Positions 43,421-46,391 of a stretch of DNA of 46,391 nucleotides are shown piece by piece. The DNA lies in the NCBI GenBank assembly GCA_043738095.1, contig JAYSZI010000109.1, positions 1-46,391 on the forward strand. Reading direction: 5' to 3'. The notes beneath the pieces are model-generated. The model ran no database searches. It was not told the DNA's origin and saw only the letters and a list, made by a program, of their open reading frames with translations. The translations under genes and the position numbers were made by a program. Every line of letters begins with the position of its first letter. Positions within the stretch are counted from its first letter, which is position 1. Source of the DNA: Lysobacter_K sp043738095 (GTDB taxonomy: Bacteria; Pseudomonadota; Gammaproteobacteria; Xanthomonadales; Xanthomonadaceae).

Positions 43421-45418
43421 CTAGCCTTCGAGCATCGCCTTGATCGCCGCAAACCCGGCGGTCGCGCGCTCCTGCTTGCGGGCGGCGTCGGCCACGGGGT
43501 CGGCACCATCGCGCTGGATTTCCGCGGCCGGCAGCTCGCTGATAAAGCGGCTCGGTTGTAACCGGATCTTGTCGCCCCAGCGCTGGGTTTCGCGCGAGTG
43601 CGAGAGGTACAGCGCCTCCTTGGCCCGGGTGATGCCGACGTAGAGCAGGCGGCGCTCCTCGTCCAGTCGACCCTCGTCGAGGCTGGCCTCGTGCGGCAGC
43701 ACGCCGTCCTCGACGCCGATGATGAACACGTAACGGAATTCCAGCCCCTTGGCCCCGTGTAGCGACATCAGCCGCACCTGATTGCCTGCCTCGCCTTTGT
43801 CGGCGTGCGACAGCAGCGCCAGTTGCGCGGCCAGCTCGCCGGGTCCCGCCTTGCCGCGTCGGTCGGAGTCGCCACCATCAAACCAGTCCGCGAGTTCCTC
43901 CAGGTTTTCCTTGCGCCGCTTGAAGCTCGCGTCGTCCTTGCATTGCTCGCGGATCGATTGGAGCAAGCCGCTGCGCTGCGCAAGTTCGCGCACTAGCTCG
44001 GCCGGCGCGACCTGCTGCGCCTGCGCGCGCAGGCCGCGCACGATCGTGACGAAGCCGTCGAGCGCATTGGCCGCGCGCGGTGCGAGTTGCTTGAGCGCGC
44101 CGACCGATTCGGCGGCGCGCGACATTGGCAGGCCCGCGTGTTGCGCGAGCTCGGCCAGTTTCGCCAGCGTGGTCGCACCGACTTCGCGTTTCGGGGAGGT
44201 CACCGCGCGCAGGAACGCGGCGTCGTCCTCGGGGTTGGCGATCAGGCGCAACCACGACAGCGCGTCCTTGACCTCGCCGCGTTCGAGGAACGCGGTGCCG
44301 CCGCTGAGGTGGTACGGCACGCGCAGCAGCTGCAGGGCTTTTTCCAGCGCGCGCGACTGGAAGTTGCCGCGGAACAGGATGCAGAAATCGCTCCATGGCG
44401 CCTGCCGCGCCTGGGCGAGGAAGTGGATCTCGCCTGCGACTTTTTCCGCCTCGTGCGCGCTGTCGCGGCATTCCCAGATGCGGATGCGCTCGCCGTCGGC
44501 CTGCTCGCTCCACAGCGTCTTCGGGTGTTCGTGCGGGTTGTTCGCGATCAAGGCGTTCGCGGTGCGCAGCACGCGGTTGCTGCAGCGGTAGTTCTGTTCA
44601 AGCTTGACGATCTGCAGCGCCGGGTAATCGCTGCCCAGCTGCAGCAGGTTGTCCGGGTTCGCCCCGCGCCAGGCGTAGATCGACTGGTCGTCGTCACCGA
44701 CGCAGGTGAACAGTCCGCGCGGGCCCGCCAGCGCTTTCAACAGGCGGTACTGGGCGTCGTTGGTGTCCTGGCACTCGTCGACGAGCAGGTAGCCGATGCG
44801 CTCGCGCCAGCCCAGCGCGGTGTCCTCGTCGGTCTCGAGGATCTGCACCGGCAGCCGGATCAGGTCGTCGAAGTCGACCGCATTGAAAGTTGTCAGCCGC
44901 GCCTGGTAGCGCGCGTAGAGCTTCGCGGCCTCGTGCTCGCGCACGCTCCCGGCAGCGGCGGCGGCTTGTTCTGGCGACAGACCAGTGTTCTTCGCGCGTG
45001 AGATCAGGTTTCGCATCGCGTCGATCACGTCGGGCTTGCTGCCCGGCGGCAGTAGATCCTTGATCTGCGCGGCGGAATCGTCGCTGTCGAACACGCTAAA
45101 GCCACGCCGCAACCCGACCTTGGCGTGCTCGATCTGCAAAACGCGCAACCCGAGCGCATGGAACGTGCACAGCGTAAGGCCCTCGGCGGCATCGCCTTTG
45201 ATGCGCTTGCCGACGCGCTCGCGCATTTCACGCGCGGCCTTGTTGGTGAACGTGATCGCGGCAATCGTGCCCGGTTTGTAACCGCATGCGCTGATCAGAT
45301 AGGCGATCTTGTGCGTGATCACGCGCGTTTTGCCCGAGCCCGCGCCGGCGAGCACCAGCAACGGGCCATCGAGATACTTGCTCGCTTCGCGCTGCGGAGG
45401 ATTGAGTTGAGACAGCAT
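43421..45418 (-). CDS. rep: ATP-dependent DNA helicase Rep
   Basis: A 665-residue superfamily 1A 3'-5' helicase that clears replication blocks. Visible motifs: Q-motif region LNPPQREA, motif I AGAGSGKT (24-31), Ia ITFTNKAAREM, motif II VDECQDTN (213-220), motif III VGDDDQSIYAWRGA, IV LEQNYRCSNRVL, V LMSLHGAKGLEFRYVF and VI EERRLLYVGITRAKEALYLS. Length and the closing acidic C-terminus fit Rep rather than UvrD or PcrA (usually 720 or more). Motif II has Cys where Phe or Tyr is usual. The start MLSQLNPPQ is standard for the family. Confidence 0.94.
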   Translation of the reverse strand: MLSQLNPPQREASKYLDGPLLVLAGAGSGKTRVITHKIAYLISACGYKPGTIAAITFTNKAAREMRERVGKRIKGDAAEGLTLCTFHALGLRVLQIEHAKVGLRRGFSVFDSDDSAAQIKDLLPPGSKPDVIDAMRNLISRAKNTGLSPEQAAAAAGSVREHEAAKLYARYQARLTTFNAVDFDDLIRLPVQILETDEDTALGWRERIGYLLVDECQDTNDAQYRLLKALAGPRGLFTCVGDDDQSIYAWRGANPDNLLQLGSDYPALQIVKLEQNYRCSNRVLRTANALIANNPHEHPKTLWSEQADGERIRIWECRDSAHEAEKVAGEIHFLAQARQAPWSDFCILFRGNFQSRALEKALQLLRVPYHLSGGTAFLERGEVKDALSWLRLIANPEDDAAFLRAVTSPKREVGATTLAKLAELAQHAGLPMSRAAESVGALKQLAPRAANALDGFVTIVRGLRAQAQQVAPAELVRELAQRSGLLQSIREQCKDDASFKRRKENLEELADWFDGGDSDRRGKAGPGELAAQLALLSHADKGEAGNQVRLMSLHGAKGLEFRYVFIIGVEDGVLPHEASLDEGRLDEERRLLYVGITRAKEALYLSHSRETQRWGDKIRLQPSRFISELPAAEIQRDGADPVADAARKQERATAGFAAIKAMLEG

Positions 45419-45534
45419 GGGCAGGATTACAGCGCGCCCGATTGTTCACGGCGCAAACCGAAACCCTGGGAGGGAAATAATGGGGTGAAATTCATCTGGC
45501 TATTTTACCCGCAGCTGTAAGGACATCTCTATGG

Positions 45535-45570
45535 CCGCGACTAAGTCATAACACAAAGTTTTGTGCTGCC
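45535..45570. promoter_or_regulatory. Palindrome upstream of the redoxin gene
   Basis: CACAAAGTTTTGTG (about 45551-45564) is a perfect 6+6 dyad around GT, about 85 bases before the redoxin ATG. It may be an operator or part of a small hairpin. Support is only symmetry and position. Confidence 0.25.
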
Positions 45571-45647
45571 AGGAAGGCGCACTGGGCCTTGGTGTGCTTT
45601 GCCGGAAAAGCAAGAACTTTCATCAAAAACACCACTGAAGGAGAAAC

Positions 45648-46157
45648 ATGATCACCCGTCGCCATATGTTGATCGCGAGCCTTGCCGCGTTAATCCCCAA
45701 ACCCTTGCTGGCACAAAGCTGCGCGGCCGCGCCCGATATTGCCGGGCCCGGACCCTGGCTCAACAGCGCGCCGCTGTCACTGGCCAAGCTTCGAGGCAAG
45801 GTGGTGCTGGTGGAGTTCTGGACCTACGGCTGTGTCAACTGCCGCAACGTGATGCCCTATGTAAAGCAGTGGCACGAGCGCTACGTCAAACAAGGCCTGG
45901 TCGTGGTCGGCGTGCATACACCGGAATTTCCCCACGAGGCCGATCCCGAACGCGTCAAGAGTTTTCTGCGCGACAACGCCATCACTCACCCCGTGGTAAT
46001 GGACAACGACTCCGTCATCTGGAACCGCTGGAACAACCGCTACTGGCCCGCGATGTATCTGCTGAACAAATCAGGCGAGCTTTGCTATCAGCATTTCGGC
46101 GAGGGGCGCTATGCCGAGACTGAGGCGATGATTCGGAGACTTGTTGCGGAGCTGTAG
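45648..46157 (+). CDS. Exported thioredoxin-fold protein (TlpA/DipZ C-terminal-like redoxin)
   Basis: A 169-residue protein with the redox motif YGCVNCRNVMPYV (Cys62 and Cys65), preceded by GKVVLVEFW and followed by VVVGVHTPEF and NRYWPAMYLLNKSG, which strongly resembles the periplasmic thioredoxin domain of DipZ-type proteins but without the DsbD-like membrane part. The N-terminus MITRRHMLIASLAALIPKPLLAQS has a twin Arg followed by a hydrophobic stretch and could be a Tat signal (T-R-R-H-M-L); GGAG precedes the ATG at a fitting distance. CysXXCys with VN in the middle is unusual compared with CGPC. Probably a periplasmic thiol oxidoreductase of unknown target. Confidence 0.85.
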   Translation: MITRRHMLIASLAALIPKPLLAQSCAAAPDIAGPGPWLNSAPLSLAKLRGKVVLVEFWTYGCVNCRNVMPYVKQWHERYVKQGLVVVGVHTPEFPHEADPERVKSFLRDNAITHPVVMDNDSVIWNRWNNRYWPAMYLLNKSGELCYQHFGEGRYAETEAMIRRLVAEL

Positions 46158-46391
46158 CCTGTTTAGTCCAGCCTGGAAAGTTTTCGAGAAGCCAAGTGTG
46201 GGTGCCGTGGACGTGAATACACCCAAATTTACTCCGTGTTGCCGCTGTTCTCGGTTCTTACTTGAGGCTTTTCGCTTAGCGCGTAGAGCGTTGCGGCAGT
46301 GGCAACACCACAGACACCATGTAATTACGCTACCTGATCCTTTCGGAACCCATATAGCTAGCCGCGCAGTATGTCACCGTTGCCCGTAAGC
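46158..46391. other. Right edge of window, nothing recognised
   Basis: 234 bases after the redoxin stop, lower in GC than the core of the window. The one short frame here has no domain, no RBS of note and ends at the edge. Any gene here would continue outside the window. Confidence 0.4.

Overview
The window is high-GC DNA from a gammaproteobacterium, most likely of the order Lysobacterales (Xanthomonadales). The basis is protein similarity recalled from family knowledge (RdgC, PlsB, the tatABC/hemH neighbourhood, the BPSS1780-type membrane protein, a YadA-type adhesin) and short dispersed intergenic repeats of a style common in that order. Genus cannot be fixed from the sequence alone.

Layout. 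1-4.1 kb is an accessory edge: the 3' part of an IS110-family transposase, a beta-helix lipoprotein gene carrying a run of ten G, and an esterase lipoprotein gene broken by a frameshift. 4.4-10.2 kb is the tamA-tamB pair for outer-membrane assembly. 10.2-10.7 kb is a gene-free, repeat-like stretch. 10.7-14.1 kb is glyQ-cupin-glyS, three genes joined by 4-base overlaps. 14.3-22.7 kb is mostly housekeeping: a class I amidotransferase, a membrane protein, tatABC with a SYLF-domain gene, hemH with an alpha/beta hydrolase, a zinc metallopeptidase and rdgC. 23.0-27.5 kb is one very large secreted protein with fourteen RCC1-like repeats followed by Ig-like domains. 27.6-31.8 kb has a DUF465 gene, then a lipoprotein gene and plsB on the other strand.

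32.1-36.8 kb is the most unusual region: a compact five-gene operon with two related pilin-like proteins, a small third subunit-like protein, a periplasmic chaperone-like protein and an outer-membrane barrel ending in an SdrD_B-like domain. It is preceded by a good sigma-54 promoter, and a strong terminator lies right after the first pilin gene. It looks like a reduced, non-canonical chaperone/usher-type fimbrial system.

37-43 kb holds an e(P4)-type acid phosphatase, and a two-gene unit of a YadA-like trimeric autotransporter and an S8 peptidase ending at a clear terminator. 43.4-46.4 kb has rep helicase and a thioredoxin-fold protein with a possible Tat signal.

Taken together the window is rich in envelope functions: barrel assembly (TamAB), Tat export, phospholipid synthesis (PlsB), and at least three surface or secreted systems (fimbriae, trimeric adhesin with protease, RCC1/Ig protein). 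No tRNA, rRNA or CRISPR array was recognised.
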